The notes below the pieces were generated by a model. The model was not told the DNA's origin and made no database searches. It was given only the letters and a program-made list of their open reading frames with translations. 64,000 nt of DNA from JAGPUQ01 sp036677085 (lineage in GTDB: Bacteria > Pseudomonadota > Gammaproteobacteria > Pseudomonadales > Porticoccaceae), in contig JAKFFI010000022.1 of assembly GCA_036677085.1 (NCBI GenBank), positions 62,001 to 126,000 of the forward strand, given 5' to 3'. Of this stretch, positions 48,315-57,841 are shown piece after piece; position 1 is the stretch's first letter, and each line of letters starts with the position of its first letter. Position numbers and translations under genes: made by a program.

Positions 48315-51209
48315 TTACCCGCCCAGGAGGCGCTCCCGGATGGCAGTGACCGCGGCGCGCGGCGCCGCGAACTCCGCCGCGGGAACCACGCCGGGCTGAC
48401 GCTGCAATTGCAGCCGATGTGCCTCCGCACGGTAGGCCTTGTAGGCTTCCCGCAGGGTTTCCGTGTCAGTGGCAGACAAGACACCGGCCTCCGCCAGATC
48501 ACCGAGGATGCGAATGTTATCGGTCCAGCGGGTGAGTTCCGGGTGGCGGTGGGACTCGACCAAGACCGCAAATTGAACCATAAATTCGATATCCACGATA
48601 CCGCCGGCATCCTGCTTCAGGTCAAACATGCCGGCATTTTTCGCGTCCATTCCCGAGCCCAGATGGGCGTGCATTTTGGCGCGCATGGCGTGGACTTCGC
48701 GCGCGAGTTCGGTGCGGTCGCGGGCGCGGCACAGCACTTCGTGCCGCACGGCAGTGAAGCGTGCGGCGAGGATGGCACTGCCGGCGACGGGTCGCGCGCG
48801 CACCAGGGCCTGATGTTCCCAGACCCAGGCGCTCTCGGCCTGATAGCGTGCAAAGGCGTCGCAGGACGACACCAGCAGCCCCGAGTTGCCCGAGGGCCGC
48901 AGGCGCATATCCACCTCGTACAGGGTGCCCGAGGCGGTGCGGGTGCTCAGGATGTGGATGATGCGCTGGCCGAGGCGGGCAAAAAACTGCTCATTGGTCA
49001 GAGGGTGCTCGCCGCTGGTGGCAAATGTCGGATCGGCATCGTGAAGAAACACCAGATCCAGGTCTGAGTCGTGCGCCAGTTCGATGCCGCCCAGCTTCCC
49101 GTAGCCGACCACCAGGAAGCCGGGTTCTGCTCCCGTAGCGGTGATCGGGTGGCCGTGGCGCGCGACCAGTTGCGCGTGGGCGAAGGCGACTACCGCCTCC
49201 AGGATGGCCTCGGCCAGCCAGGTCAGATAATCGCTCACCTTCATCAGCGGCAGCGCGCCGGTGATCTCGGCGGCGGCCACGCGCAGCCCATGGGCGCGGC
49301 GAAAATAGCGCAGCGCCTCCATCAGGGCTTCCAGATCATCGCCCGGCACTCGCGCCAGGTGCTGCTGTAGTTCGATGGCGATGCCGGCCCGGTCGGGCGG
49401 TGCGTAAAGGGCGACGGGATCGAGCAATTCATCCAGCAGGGCCGGGTAGTGCGCCAGCTCGTCGGCGACCCAGGGGCTGGCCGCACACAGCCGTACCAGT
49501 TGGCGCCGCGCGCCCGGATTTTCGCTCAGCAGCGTGAGGTATACGCTGCGGCGCGCCACCGCCTCGACCACCGTGCTCACCCGGTGCAGGGTTTCCTCGC
49601 CCTCGGCGCTGCACTCGGCGATCAGCAGCGGCATCAGGTGATCGAGACGGCTCCGGGCGTCCGCCGCCATGGCCTGCACGCCGCGGCTGCGGTGCAGCTG
49701 TTGCAGGACCTCGGCGGCGCGTGCCGCCGCGGCGCCGTAGCCGAGCGCCGCCAGCTCGTCCGCCGGCGGATCTGCGGCCGCCGCCAGCAGCCAGATACCG
49801 CGCGCGCGGTCGTCGTCGGCGCCCGCCGTTTCGGCCGGCGCCACCATGGCGTCAAACAGGGCGCGCACCTGGGTCCGCACCGCATCCAGCGCGGCGGCGA
49901 ACCCCGTCCAGTCCGGATAACCCATCAGGGCCGCCAGGCGCTCGCGATCCGCAGGCTCCGTGGGCAGGGTCTGGGTCTGCTGATCGCGCCAGGCCTGGAG
50001 GGCGTGTTCGGTGTTGCGCAGGAACACATAGGCGTCCCGCAGGCGCGCCCCGGCGTGGTCCGGGAGCAATGCGTCGCGGTCGATCAGATCGAGCACGGTG
50101 CGCAACTGCTGGGTCTGGAAGCGGCGGTCGCGACCGCCCCGGATCAACTGAAAGGCCTGGGCGATGAACTCGATCTCGCGGATGCCACCGGCGCCGAGCT
50201 TGATGTTGCCGGCCATGTCGCGGCGCGCCACTTCGCGATTGATCAGCGCCTTCATGTCGCGCAGCGACTGGATTGCGGAGTAGTCGATGTATTTGCGATA
50301 GGTAAAAGCCCGCAGCAGATCGAGCAGACGCGTCGCCGCCGCGGGGTCGCCGCTTACCGCGCGCGCCTTGATCATGGCGTAGCGTTCCCAGTCGCGGCCC
50401 TGGGTCTGGTAGTACTCGGCGAGGGCGTCGAAATTCGCCACCAGGGCGCCGCTGTCGCCGTACGGCCGCAGCCGCATGTCGACCCGGAATACAAAACCCT
50501 CGGCGGTGTGCTGATCCAGGGCTTGGATCAGTTTGCGGCCCAGGCGCAGGAAAAATTCCTGATTGTCGAGCACGCGTGCCGCGCCCCCGGCGACGGGCAC
50601 GGTTTCACCCGCTTCCGGATAAGCGAAGATCAGATCGATATCGGACGAGAGATTGAGCTCGCCGCCGCCCAGCTTGCCCATGGCGAGCACCAGAAGTTGC
50701 TGTGGCTGGCCGGAGTCGGCGCCCATGGGCACGCCCCAGAGCCGGCAGGCTTCGGGATGGAGAAAGGCCAGCGCGCCGCGAATGCAGGCTTCCGCGAGCG
50801 CCGAGAGCGCGGCCATGGTGCTTTCAAGATCTGTGCTGCGGGTGAGATCGCCCCAGACGATGCGCAGCATTTCGAGATTGCGAAAGCGGCGCAGGCGGCG
50901 GCCGAGTTCGGCCGCGTCGGGGCAGCCGGCAAGCGCGGTCGCGAGATCGGTTTCGATCAAGTCCGGTGCCCGCGCCTTCGCGAGATCGCCCCGCTCCGCC
51001 AGATCGAGGAATGCATCCGGTTGCCGGCAGCACACACCCGCCGCGAACTCGCTCCCCGACCAGACCCACCGTAACGCGCGCGCGAACTCCGGGTCGGCGC
51101 GCAGGGCGGCGAGGCGCTCGCGTGCCGCCGGCGCGGCATCGAAAAACTGTTCGAGCTGGCGCGCGAACAGGGCCTCGCGGTCGGCCGAGAGCGCCATCCT
51201 GACCGGCAC
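48315..51209 (-). CDS. glnE: Bifunctional glutamine synthetase adenylyltransferase/deadenylase
   Basis: GlnE adenylylates and deadenylylates glutamine synthetase in response to PII. It is 964 aa with two nucleotidyltransferase domains: the N-terminal with GELNLSSDIDLIFAYPE (about 195-215, deadenylylase) and the C-terminal with GGIELAHDSDLDLVFLHDAD (about 705-725, adenylylase), joined by helical bundles. The gene starts with GTG at 51209; an ATG at 51197 four codons in is an alternative. It lies three bases after the secretion ATPase gene stop. Confidence 0.95.
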   Translation of the reverse strand: MPVRMALSADREALFARQLEQFFDAAPAARERLAALRADPEFARALRWVWSGSEFAAGVCCRQPDAFLDLAERGDLAKARAPDLIETDLATALAGCPDAAELGRRLRRFRNLEMLRIVWGDLTRSTDLESTMAALSALAEACIRGALAFLHPEACRLWGVPMGADSGQPQQLLVLAMGKLGGGELNLSSDIDLIFAYPEAGETVPVAGGAARVLDNQEFFLRLGRKLIQALDQHTAEGFVFRVDMRLRPYGDSGALVANFDALAEYYQTQGRDWERYAMIKARAVSGDPAAATRLLDLLRAFTYRKYIDYSAIQSLRDMKALINREVARRDMAGNIKLGAGGIREIEFIAQAFQLIRGGRDRRFQTQQLRTVLDLIDRDALLPDHAGARLRDAYVFLRNTEHALQAWRDQQTQTLPTEPADRERLAALMGYPDWTGFAAALDAVRTQVRALFDAMVAPAETAGADDDRARGIWLLAAAADPPADELAALGYGAAAARAAEVLQQLHRSRGVQAMAADARSRLDHLMPLLIAECSAEGEETLHRVSTVVEAVARRSVYLTLLSENPGARRQLVRLCAASPWVADELAHYPALLDELLDPVALYAPPDRAGIAIELQQHLARVPGDDLEALMEALRYFRRAHGLRVAAAEITGALPLMKVSDYLTWLAEAILEAVVAFAHAQLVARHGHPITATGAEPGFLVVGYGKLGGIELAHDSDLDLVFLHDADPTFATSGEHPLTNEQFFARLGQRIIHILSTRTASGTLYEVDMRLRPSGNSGLLVSSCDAFARYQAESAWVWEHQALVRARPVAGSAILAARFTAVRHEVLCRARDRTELAREVHAMRAKMHAHLGSGMDAKNAGMFDLKQDAGGIVDIEFMVQFAVLVESHRHPELTRWTDNIRILGDLAEAGVLSATDTETLREAYKAYRAEAHRLQLQRQPGVVPAAEFAAPRAAVTAIRERLLGG

Positions 51210-51212
51210 CGG

Positions 51213-52988
51213 CTAACGCCCCATATCCGGCGCCACCCGCATCACTTCCGCCACCGAGGTGATGCCCGCGCCGACTTTCTGGGCACCGGACAGGCGCAGG
51301 GTACGCATGCCTTCGCGCATGGCTTGCAGGCGCAGCGCGGAGATGTCGCACTGGTCGCCGATCAGCGGCTTGAGGGTGTCGCTGATGAGCATGATTTCGT
51401 AGATGCCCTGGCGGCCCAGATAGCCGGTGCCGCGACATTCCAGGCAGCCGGCAGGCTCGGCGAACTGCGCGGGCGGCGGCGCCTTCCAGGGCTGCACCAG
51501 CGCCTTCCAGGCCGCCACGTCCACCGACGTCTTGCGCACGCAGTGCGGGCACAGGGTGCGCACCAGGCGCTGGGCCATCACGCCGTTGAGCGTGACCTTG
51601 AGCAGGTGTGCGGGCACGCCCAGATCGAGCAGGCGGGTGATGGCGGTGGGCGCGTCGTTGGTATGGAGGGTGGACAGCACCAGGTGACCGGTGAGCGCGG
51701 CCTGAATCGCCATTTCCGCGGTCGCGAGATCGCGAATCTCCCCCACCATGATGATGTCCGGGTCCTGGCGCATCAGGGTGCGCACCCCCTCGGCGAAGCT
51801 GAAGTTGATCTGGGGTTGAACCTGGGTCTGGTTGAAACTGTCCTCGACCATCTCGATGGGGTCTTCCACCGTGCTGACATTCACTTCCTCGGTGGCGAGC
51901 TGTTTCAGGGTGGAGTACAGCGTCGTGGTCTTGCCCGATCCGGTGGGTCCGGTGACCAGCACGATGCCGTTCGACTGGCCGATCATGCCCTGCCAGCGCT
52001 GGTAGTCGTCACCGCTGAGACCCAGTTCGGTGAAGCTGCGCAGCAATACTTCGGGATCGAAAATCCGGATTACCATCTTCTCGCCAAACGCCGTGGGCAG
52101 GGTCGAGAGCCGCAGTTCCACTTCGCCGCCGGCGGGGGTGCGGGTCTTGACCCGGCCATCCTGGGGTTTGCGCTTTTCCGCCACGTTCATGCGGCCGAGG
52201 ATTTTCAGGCGGCTGGTGACCGCGCTCAGCACCTGGGCCGGAAGTTCGTAGACCGGGTGCAGTACGCCGTCGATCCGGAAGCGGACCTTGCCCAGCTCCC
52301 GGCGCGGCTCGATGTGGATGTCGCTGGCGCGCTGGTCGAAGGCGTATTGCAACAGCCAGTCGACGATATTGACGATGTGCTGATCCTGGGCGTCCGGATC
52401 CTTGAGAGAGCCCAGCTCCAGCAACTGCTCGAAATTGCCGAGTGCGGGACGGGTGCCGCGCATCGCGGTGCCGGCGCCGGACACCGAGCGCGACAGGGTG
52501 TAGAACTCGAGCGTGTATTTCTCGATATCCGCCGGGTTAGCGACCACCCGTTTTACGCGTTTGCGGCTGGCCTGTTCGAGACCCGAGACCCAGGTGGTGA
52601 CGAAGGGCTGCGCCGTGGCCACGACGATCTCCTCGGCGCCGGCTTCGACACACAGGATGCCGTGGCGCTTGGCGAACTCGAAGGACATCACCCGCGCCAC
52701 CTCCGCCACCTTGACCTTGAGAGGATCGATGCGCAGCACCGGCAATTGCGCGGTTTCGCCGAGCCACTGGGTCAGGGTTTCGAGGTCCAGCATCCGCCCG
52801 GGCCGCGCAGCGTTGCCGATCTGCTGGCCGGCGATATACACCAGCGGGTGCTGGAGCGACTGCTCGCGGGTGCGGTTGGCCCCGGCAAGCTGGTTGGCAT
52901 CCCCGCGCGCAACGAGGCCGGCATCCACCAGGTGCTTCAGCGCCAGAGCGAGGTCCAGAACCTGTTCGGGCGCGATCGCGACAGCCAT
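51213..52988 (-). CDS. GspE/PilB-family type II secretion/type IV pilus ATPase
   Basis: A hexameric assembly ATPase of 591 aa. An N-terminal GspE-N domain (about 60-165) is followed by the ATPase core: Walker A GPTGSGKTTT (347-356), the DPIEMVEDSFNQTQVQ Asp box, Walker B LMRQDPDIIMVGEIRD and the His box GHLVLSTLHTNDAP. A zinc tetracysteine follows (CPHC near 474 and CLEC near 505). The standard partners (GspF/PilC, pilins) are not adjacent, so the system it drives cannot be named. Confidence 0.9.
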   Translation of the reverse strand: MAVAIAPEQVLDLALALKHLVDAGLVARGDANQLAGANRTREQSLQHPLVYIAGQQIGNAARPGRMLDLETLTQWLGETAQLPVLRIDPLKVKVAEVARVMSFEFAKRHGILCVEAGAEEIVVATAQPFVTTWVSGLEQASRKRVKRVVANPADIEKYTLEFYTLSRSVSGAGTAMRGTRPALGNFEQLLELGSLKDPDAQDQHIVNIVDWLLQYAFDQRASDIHIEPRRELGKVRFRIDGVLHPVYELPAQVLSAVTSRLKILGRMNVAEKRKPQDGRVKTRTPAGGEVELRLSTLPTAFGEKMVIRIFDPEVLLRSFTELGLSGDDYQRWQGMIGQSNGIVLVTGPTGSGKTTTLYSTLKQLATEEVNVSTVEDPIEMVEDSFNQTQVQPQINFSFAEGVRTLMRQDPDIIMVGEIRDLATAEMAIQAALTGHLVLSTLHTNDAPTAITRLLDLGVPAHLLKVTLNGVMAQRLVRTLCPHCVRKTSVDVAAWKALVQPWKAPPPAQFAEPAGCLECRGTGYLGRQGIYEIMLISDTLKPLIGDQCDISALRLQAMREGMRTLRLSGAQKVGAGITSVAEVMRVAPDMGR

Positions 52989-53224
52989 GCCAGTCGGTTC
53001 CTTTCAATCTAGGTGGGTGGATTGTAGTCCAAGGGCCAATCCCCGTCGGCGCGGATTGCCGTGCCGCAGGGTTCCCACTAAGCTGGACTCATAACAACTA
53101 CAAGTGGATGTGATGTCCGTGCCTTGTTGACCGTTTCCCGACTGCGCAAATCATTCGCTGCCCGTGCGGAGCACCGGGCTTGCGCGGTTGACAGATTCAG
53201 TGTTCAACCCACAGGAGAAATGCA

Positions 53225-53980
53225 ATGAAGAATCTGGAAGGCAAAGTTGCCCTGATAACGGGCGCGGCACGGGGGCAGGGTGCGGCCGAGGCACGTCTGT
53301 TCGCGGCGCGCGGCGCCAAGGTCATGCTGTGTGATGTGCTGGATGCCGACGGCGAGAAGACAGCCGCGGCGATCGGTACGGCGGCCGCGTACCTGCGGCT
53401 CGATGTGACCGACGAAGACAGCTGGCGTGCGGCGGTCGAGGCCACGGTGGCCAGATTCGGCAAGCTCAATGTGCTGGTGAACAATGCCGGCATAGGTCTG
53501 CTGGGCGCCCTCAAGACCATGAGCGTGGCGGATTACATGAAGACCATCGAGATCAACCAGCTCGGCGTGTTTCTCGGCATGCGCAGTGTCGCGGCCGCGA
53601 TGAAGGCGGCCGGGGGTGGCTCGATCATCAATATTTCGTCGATCGCCGGCCTCGGCGGCGCGGTCGGGGGCGTGGCCTACTGCGCCAGCAAGTTCGCGGT
53701 GCGCGGCATGACCAAGGTGGCCGCGATGGAGCTGGGCCCCGACAACATCCGTGTCAATTCGATTCACCCGGGCGGGGTCATGACCAACATGCTCAGCGAT
53801 GCCGGTCTCACCGGCGCCGGCGCCGACGCCCTGTTTGCCCGCACGCCGCTGGGCCGTATCGCGCAGCCCGAGGAAATGGCGACGCTCGCCGCCTATCTGG
53901 CGTCGGATGACAGCTCCTATTCCACCGGCTCGGAATTCGTTGCCGATGGTGGCCTCACCGCGGGCTTTGCGCTGGGATAA
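53225..53980 (+). CDS. Short-chain dehydrogenase/reductase (hydroxysteroid dehydrogenase-like)
   Basis: A classical NAD(P)-dependent SDR of 251 aa. Cofactor motif TGAARGQG (12-19), NNAG (86-89), catalytic Ser138-139 region, Tyr152 and Lys156 (YCASK). Asp at the end of beta-2 (LCDVLD) favours NAD(H). The sequence resembles 3-alpha/20-beta-hydroxysteroid dehydrogenase and cyclopentanol dehydrogenase types, but substrates of SDRs cannot be assigned safely. AGGAG lies 7 bp before the ATG. The 240-bp upstream gap has a TTGACA (53188-53193) with no matching -10. Confidence 0.88.
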   Translation: MKNLEGKVALITGAARGQGAAEARLFAARGAKVMLCDVLDADGEKTAAAIGTAAAYLRLDVTDEDSWRAAVEATVARFGKLNVLVNNAGIGLLGALKTMSVADYMKTIEINQLGVFLGMRSVAAAMKAAGGGSIINISSIAGLGGAVGGVAYCASKFAVRGMTKVAAMELGPDNIRVNSIHPGGVMTNMLSDAGLTGAGADALFARTPLGRIAQPEEMATLAAYLASDDSSYSTGSEFVADGGLTAGFALG

Positions 53981-54003
53981 ATGTCCCGCCCCTGACGTCG
54001 CCC

Positions 54004-55599
54004 TCAGTGGGCGGCGGTCAGGTGCTGGAACAGCCAGGTCTCGCTGAGGGCGCGGTCGCCCTGACGCAGGAACAGGCGCAGATCGACGGCCTCGCCGGGA
54101 TTCACCGCCAGGTCGAACTGGATCCGCCAGCGGTCGGTGGTGGGTACCGGTTCGGCGCGGGCGAGCAGGATCTTGTCCTGGCCCGTCGAGCTGGTGACCA
54201 CCGCGTCGAGCTTCGCCGTCTTGGCGAGCCCGGGGAGTTCGCCGCCGGCGAATTCGACCACATAACGCACGATGCCGGGCTTGCGAATGGTACCCGGCTC
54301 GCCGCCGCGGCCGCTGCGGGTGGACACCACCTGCGCCAGGCTGGGCGCCGGATAGGGTTCGTCGGCCAGCCAGTGCATGCGGTAGCGGAAGCTGTATTCC
54401 GCGCCCTTTTTGGCGGCACCCGCCGGCACCCACATGGCGACCATGTTGTCGTGGATCTCGTCGTCGGTGGGCAGTTCGACGAGTTGCACCGAACCCTCGC
54501 CCCAGTCGCCCAGCGGCTCGATCCACAGGCTCGGGCGCCGGTCGTAGAGCACGCCGTCGAGATAGTGATCGAAATTCCGGTCACGCTGCAGGAATCCAAA
54601 GCCGCGCGGATTGAAATCGACGAAGGCCGCTGCCGTGGGGTAGGGCGGGTTGCGCAGCGGCCGCCAGATGCGTTCGCCAGCGCCATTCCACATCGCCAGG
54701 CCGTCGGAATCGTGAATCTCCGGACGCCAGTCGAGCTCGCGCCCGCGGCCGTGTTCGCCGAACCAGAACATGGAAGTCAGCGGCGCGATGCCCAGCCGCG
54801 TGATGTCGCGGCGCAGAAACAGCCGACAGTCCACTTCGATGACCACGCCGGTGCCGCGGTACAGATCGAACCGGTACGCGCCGGTGATGCCGGGGCCGTC
54901 GAGCAGTGCGTAGATCCGCATCGGCGCGTCGGTGGATGCGGCGGGTTCGAGGTAGAACTCGCGGAACATGGGGAATTCTTCGGGGCCGGCGACGGCGGTG
55001 TCGAGCGCGATGCCGCGTGCCGAGAGGCCGTATTGCCCGGAAGCGCCGATGGTGCGGAAGTAGGAAGCGCCCAGAAACGCCACCCAGTCCTGGGTGCGCC
55101 AGTCATCCCGCAACCGGGATTCGTGCAGCCGGAATCCGGCAAATCCGGCGTCGTCCGGCATGTGCCGGGCGGGGTTATCCTTCGGCATCGAAAAATAGTC
55201 GCGGCGATAGCGGACCTCGCGTGCCTTGCCCTGGTCCACCACATAAGCATGCACCGGCTGCTGGAACCATTTGCCGAGGTGGAAGAAGGTCACCGGGTAG
55301 ATCCCGGGGCCGTTGGCGTCCAGCGCGAGCTCGGGCCGGTAGCGGATCTGGCCATGTTCGTCGTAGTCGATCTTGGCCACCACTTCGGCGCCTGGCCGCG
55401 GCGGCTCCCGATAGGGTGCGGCGGCGCGTTCACGCGCCGCCTGGACCAGGCCGTCGAAATCGAAGGCCCGCGCGGGACCGAATTCGAGATGCGCCGCGGG
55501 GGTAGCCTGCACCGTACCCGCGCTGAGTCCCGCGATACCGACTCCGGCCAGGACCAGGCATTGCAGAAACCGGCGTCTGCTGCGATCAACTACGCTCAA
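54004..55599 (-). CDS. opgD: Glucan biosynthesis protein D (Tat-exported)
   Basis: OpgD is a periplasmic protein shaping osmoregulated periplasmic glucans. I place the start at TTG 55599, with GAGGAG six bases upstream. This gives MSVVDRSRRRFLQCLVLAGVG, a twin-arginine signal (SRRRFL), as in E. coli OpgD, and a 531-aa precursor. The MdoG/OpgG domain shows FLGASYFR, GLSARGIALDTA, EEFPMFREFYLE and DGLAMWNGAGERIWRPL. The frame stays open another 84 codons upstream without family sequence. Divergent from opgG across 357 bp. Confidence 0.92.
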   Translation of the reverse strand: MSVVDRSRRRFLQCLVLAGVGIAGLSAGTVQATPAAHLEFGPARAFDFDGLVQAARERAAAPYREPPRPGAEVVAKIDYDEHGQIRYRPELALDANGPGIYPVTFFHLGKWFQQPVHAYVVDQGKAREVRYRRDYFSMPKDNPARHMPDDAGFAGFRLHESRLRDDWRTQDWVAFLGASYFRTIGASGQYGLSARGIALDTAVAGPEEFPMFREFYLEPAASTDAPMRIYALLDGPGITGAYRFDLYRGTGVVIEVDCRLFLRRDITRLGIAPLTSMFWFGEHGRGRELDWRPEIHDSDGLAMWNGAGERIWRPLRNPPYPTAAAFVDFNPRGFGFLQRDRNFDHYLDGVLYDRRPSLWIEPLGDWGEGSVQLVELPTDDEIHDNMVAMWVPAGAAKKGAEYSFRYRMHWLADEPYPAPSLAQVVSTRSGRGGEPGTIRKPGIVRYVVEFAGGELPGLAKTAKLDAVVTSSTGQDKILLARAEPVPTTDRWRIQFDLAVNPGEAVDLRLFLRQGDRALSETWLFQHLTAAH

Positions 55600-55956
55600 G
55601 AGTGACTCCTCATTCGGGCTCTGGACTTTCTTGCTCGGGACATCGGATTTCGGGCGTTCGCGTGTGAAGGCGCGTTGCCCCGCTGTGGCGCGATGCCGCA
55701 GGTCCGGGGGCCGAGCGTCCAAAGCGGGCAAAAGTAAAGGTTCGGCGGGCAACGGGCAAGCATTTCCGGGGTCGGCGGGATAAATGCGCAGTCGAGGTGC
55801 CACATTGTACGAAAGCGGCAGCAGCGCATGTCCGCCGCTGGTGAAGTCCATTACAATTCGCGGCGCTCCGGCCGATCCGGCACGGCACGAACTCTAAACT
55901 CCCACCACCCGAATCCCGAGTGGGTCCCAATAACAGCCCGGCCTGCAGCGATTGCG
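55600..55956. promoter_or_regulatory. Divergent opgD-opgG intergenic region
   Basis: A region of 357 bp between the two start codons. TACAAT boxes occur on both strands (- strand at 55804-55809, + strand at 55852-55857), but neither has a recognisable -35. Frames across it in both directions are open but lack family sequence. No terminator-like hairpin was seen. Confidence 0.4.
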
Positions 55957-57519
55957 TTGAACAGATTGACTCCAATCCAGAAATTCCCTTTCTACTGCAC
56001 CGCTGCCGGTGTACTGCTGCTGTTGGTTGTGCTGGCGCCCGCACAGGCTGTCGAGCTGCGCGATGTTGCGGCGCTGGCCAAACAGCGCGCCAGCGAACCC
56101 TATCGGACGCCGCCGGAAATCCCGGCCTTTCTCCAGGAACTGTCTTACGAACAGGCGCGGTTGTTCCGCTTCCTGCCCGAGCGCCGCCTTTGGCGCGCCA
56201 GCAATTCGCTGTTTCAGGTGTCCTTCATTGCGCCCGCCCGGCACCAGCGCTATCCGGTGAAAATCCGCCGGATCACCGCGGAAGGGGTGCGCGATATCCC
56301 CTTCGACCGCGAGCAGTTCGACTTCGGCAATCCCGACCTGGCGAAGCGGATTCCCCCGGACCTGGGCTTTGCCGGTCTGCGGCTGGAGTACCCGATCAAC
56401 CACAGCGGTGAACACGAGGCCGTGGTCGAATTCAGCGGTGCGAGTTACTTTCGCGGTGTGGGCAAAGGCGGCGTGCTCGGCTTGTGGGCACGGGGGTTGG
56501 CGATCGACACGGGTTTGCCGGGTGGCGAGGAGTTTCCGCTGTTCAGCGAATTCTGGTTGGAGCAGCCACGTGCGTCCGCCACCAGCCTACGGATGTTCGC
56601 ACTGCTCGAAGGGCCGAGTGTCACCGGCGGTTACGAGTTCACGCTATGGCCCGGCGAAAATACCCGGATCAGTGTGCGCGCCGAAATCTTTACCCGTAAA
56701 CCGGTCACGATGCTGGGCCTGGCGCCGCTGACCAGCATGTTTCTCTACGGCGAAAATACCGCCCGCCCGCTCGGTCAGTGGCGACCCGAAATGCACCACA
56801 GTGACGGTCTGCTGGTGAACGACGGCAGTGGCGAATGGCTGTGGCGTCCGCTGTTGAATCCCCGCACGCCCGAGTTGTACGGCTTTACCGTGAATAACGC
56901 GAAGGGCTTCGGGCTGTTGCAGCGGGACCGCCGGTTTGACGCCTACGAGGATGGCGACGCTGAGTACCAGTTGCGGCCCGGGGCCTGGGTGACGCTGCGG
57001 CAACCCACCGGGCCGGGGCGTATCGTGTTGGTGGAAATTCCGTCTCCGGACGAGACCAACGATAACATCGTGGCCTTCTGGAGCCCCGAGAAAGCGGTGC
57101 CGACCGGCCAGCGGATCGTCCTCGATTACGATCTCTTCCTGGGCGCGAGCCCTGAGCCGGACAGTACGCTCGCCGCCGTCGTGAATACGCTCGTGGGCCG
57201 GCCGGGTGGCGCCCAGGGCCGGCACCCACCGGCGGATGCCTATCGCTTCGTGATCGATTTCGCCGGGGGCGGGCTCGGCAAGATCAAGAGCCGCGATACT
57301 CCCGTGGCGGGCAACGTCCGCGTGGCCGGTGGCGAGGTCCTCGAACAATATGTGGAATACCTGCCGGTGCCGGACCGCTGGCGACTGGTCTTTGTCGTCC
57401 GTCCCGAGCCCGAGTCCGAGTCCGGTATGGAAATGCGGGCCTTCCTGCATCTGGGCGACGACACTCTGAGCGAGACCTGGAGCTATCATCTGCCGTTCGC
57501 CAACTCCCTGACGCCCTGA
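55957..57519 (+). CDS. opgG: Glucan biosynthesis protein G
   Basis: OpgG is a periplasmic protein needed for the beta-1,6 branching or release of osmoregulated glucans. The TTG at 55957 gives a 520-aa precursor with a Sec signal (hydrophobic 14-31, cleavage after AQA) and mature start VELRDVAALAKQRASEPY. An open frame continues 43 codons upstream without signal-like sequence. The domain features FSGASYFRGVGKG, GLWARGLAIDTGLPGGEEFPLFSEFWLE and HHSDGLLVNDGSGEWLWRPL match OpgG and the paralogue OpgD. opgH follows after a short unknown frame. Confidence 0.9.
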   Translation: MNRLTPIQKFPFYCTAAGVLLLLVVLAPAQAVELRDVAALAKQRASEPYRTPPEIPAFLQELSYEQARLFRFLPERRLWRASNSLFQVSFIAPARHQRYPVKIRRITAEGVRDIPFDREQFDFGNPDLAKRIPPDLGFAGLRLEYPINHSGEHEAVVEFSGASYFRGVGKGGVLGLWARGLAIDTGLPGGEEFPLFSEFWLEQPRASATSLRMFALLEGPSVTGGYEFTLWPGENTRISVRAEIFTRKPVTMLGLAPLTSMFLYGENTARPLGQWRPEMHHSDGLLVNDGSGEWLWRPLLNPRTPELYGFTVNNAKGFGLLQRDRRFDAYEDGDAEYQLRPGAWVTLRQPTGPGRIVLVEIPSPDETNDNIVAFWSPEKAVPTGQRIVLDYDLFLGASPEPDSTLAAVVNTLVGRPGGAQGRHPPADAYRFVIDFAGGGLGKIKSRDTPVAGNVRVAGGEVLEQYVEYLPVPDRWRLVFVVRPEPESESGMEMRAFLHLGDDTLSETWSYHLPFANSLTP

Positions 57520-57526
57520 GTTGCCG

Positions 57527-57841
57527 ATGTCGCCAACCGCCGCTTCGCCGCCTGTCCCGTTACTGTTTGAACCGGAATTTCTTCCCCTGCTGCGCGTCTA
57601 CGGCTACCTGCGCCTCGCCGGAGTGGCTCCGCAGCAGGCCGCCGGCGCAGTTTCGCGGCTACAGGTAACGCTGGCCGCGCACGGCGGCCCCGATCTGCGC
57701 GCCTGGCGGCGCCAGATTCTCAGCGATCCGGCCTGGAGTGGCCGCCGTCTGGTCGCGGTCACCGCAGCGCCGCCCCCCAGCGGGCCCCATTTTGCGGACC
57801 CTGCCCGGCGCCGCCCGGCGCCGGACCCTGCCCATGGTTGA
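57527..57841 (+). CDS. Small protein of unknown function between opgG and opgH
   Basis: A 104-aa frame starting 7 bp after the opgG stop and overlapping the opgH start by 8 bp, so it fills the operon gap exactly. FEPEFLPLLRVYGYLRLAGVAPQQAAGAVSRLQ looks like a real amphipathic helical segment. The C-terminal 30 residues are proline- and arginine-rich and may be spurious. I do not recognise a family. It could be a regulator or subunit, or opgH could start upstream in another frame. Confidence 0.45.
   Translation: MSPTAASPPVPLLFEPEFLPLLRVYGYLRLAGVAPQQAAGAVSRLQVTLAAHGGPDLRAWRRQILSDPAWSGRRLVAVTAAPPPSGPHFADPARRRPAPDPAHG

Noticed and set aside
49449..51074. Open frame of about 540 codons on the + strand opposite glnE
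   Set aside because: Antisense to an unambiguous glnE, with no start context or motifs.
53188..53193. TTGACA as -35 of the SDR gene at 53225
   Set aside because: There is no acceptable -10 hexamer at 16-18 bp, and the ribosome binding site already occupies that position.
55828..55956. ATG at 55828 as the opgG start
   Set aside because: It adds 43 residues before the signal peptide and precedes a better -10 box at 55852; no family member has such an extension to my knowledge.
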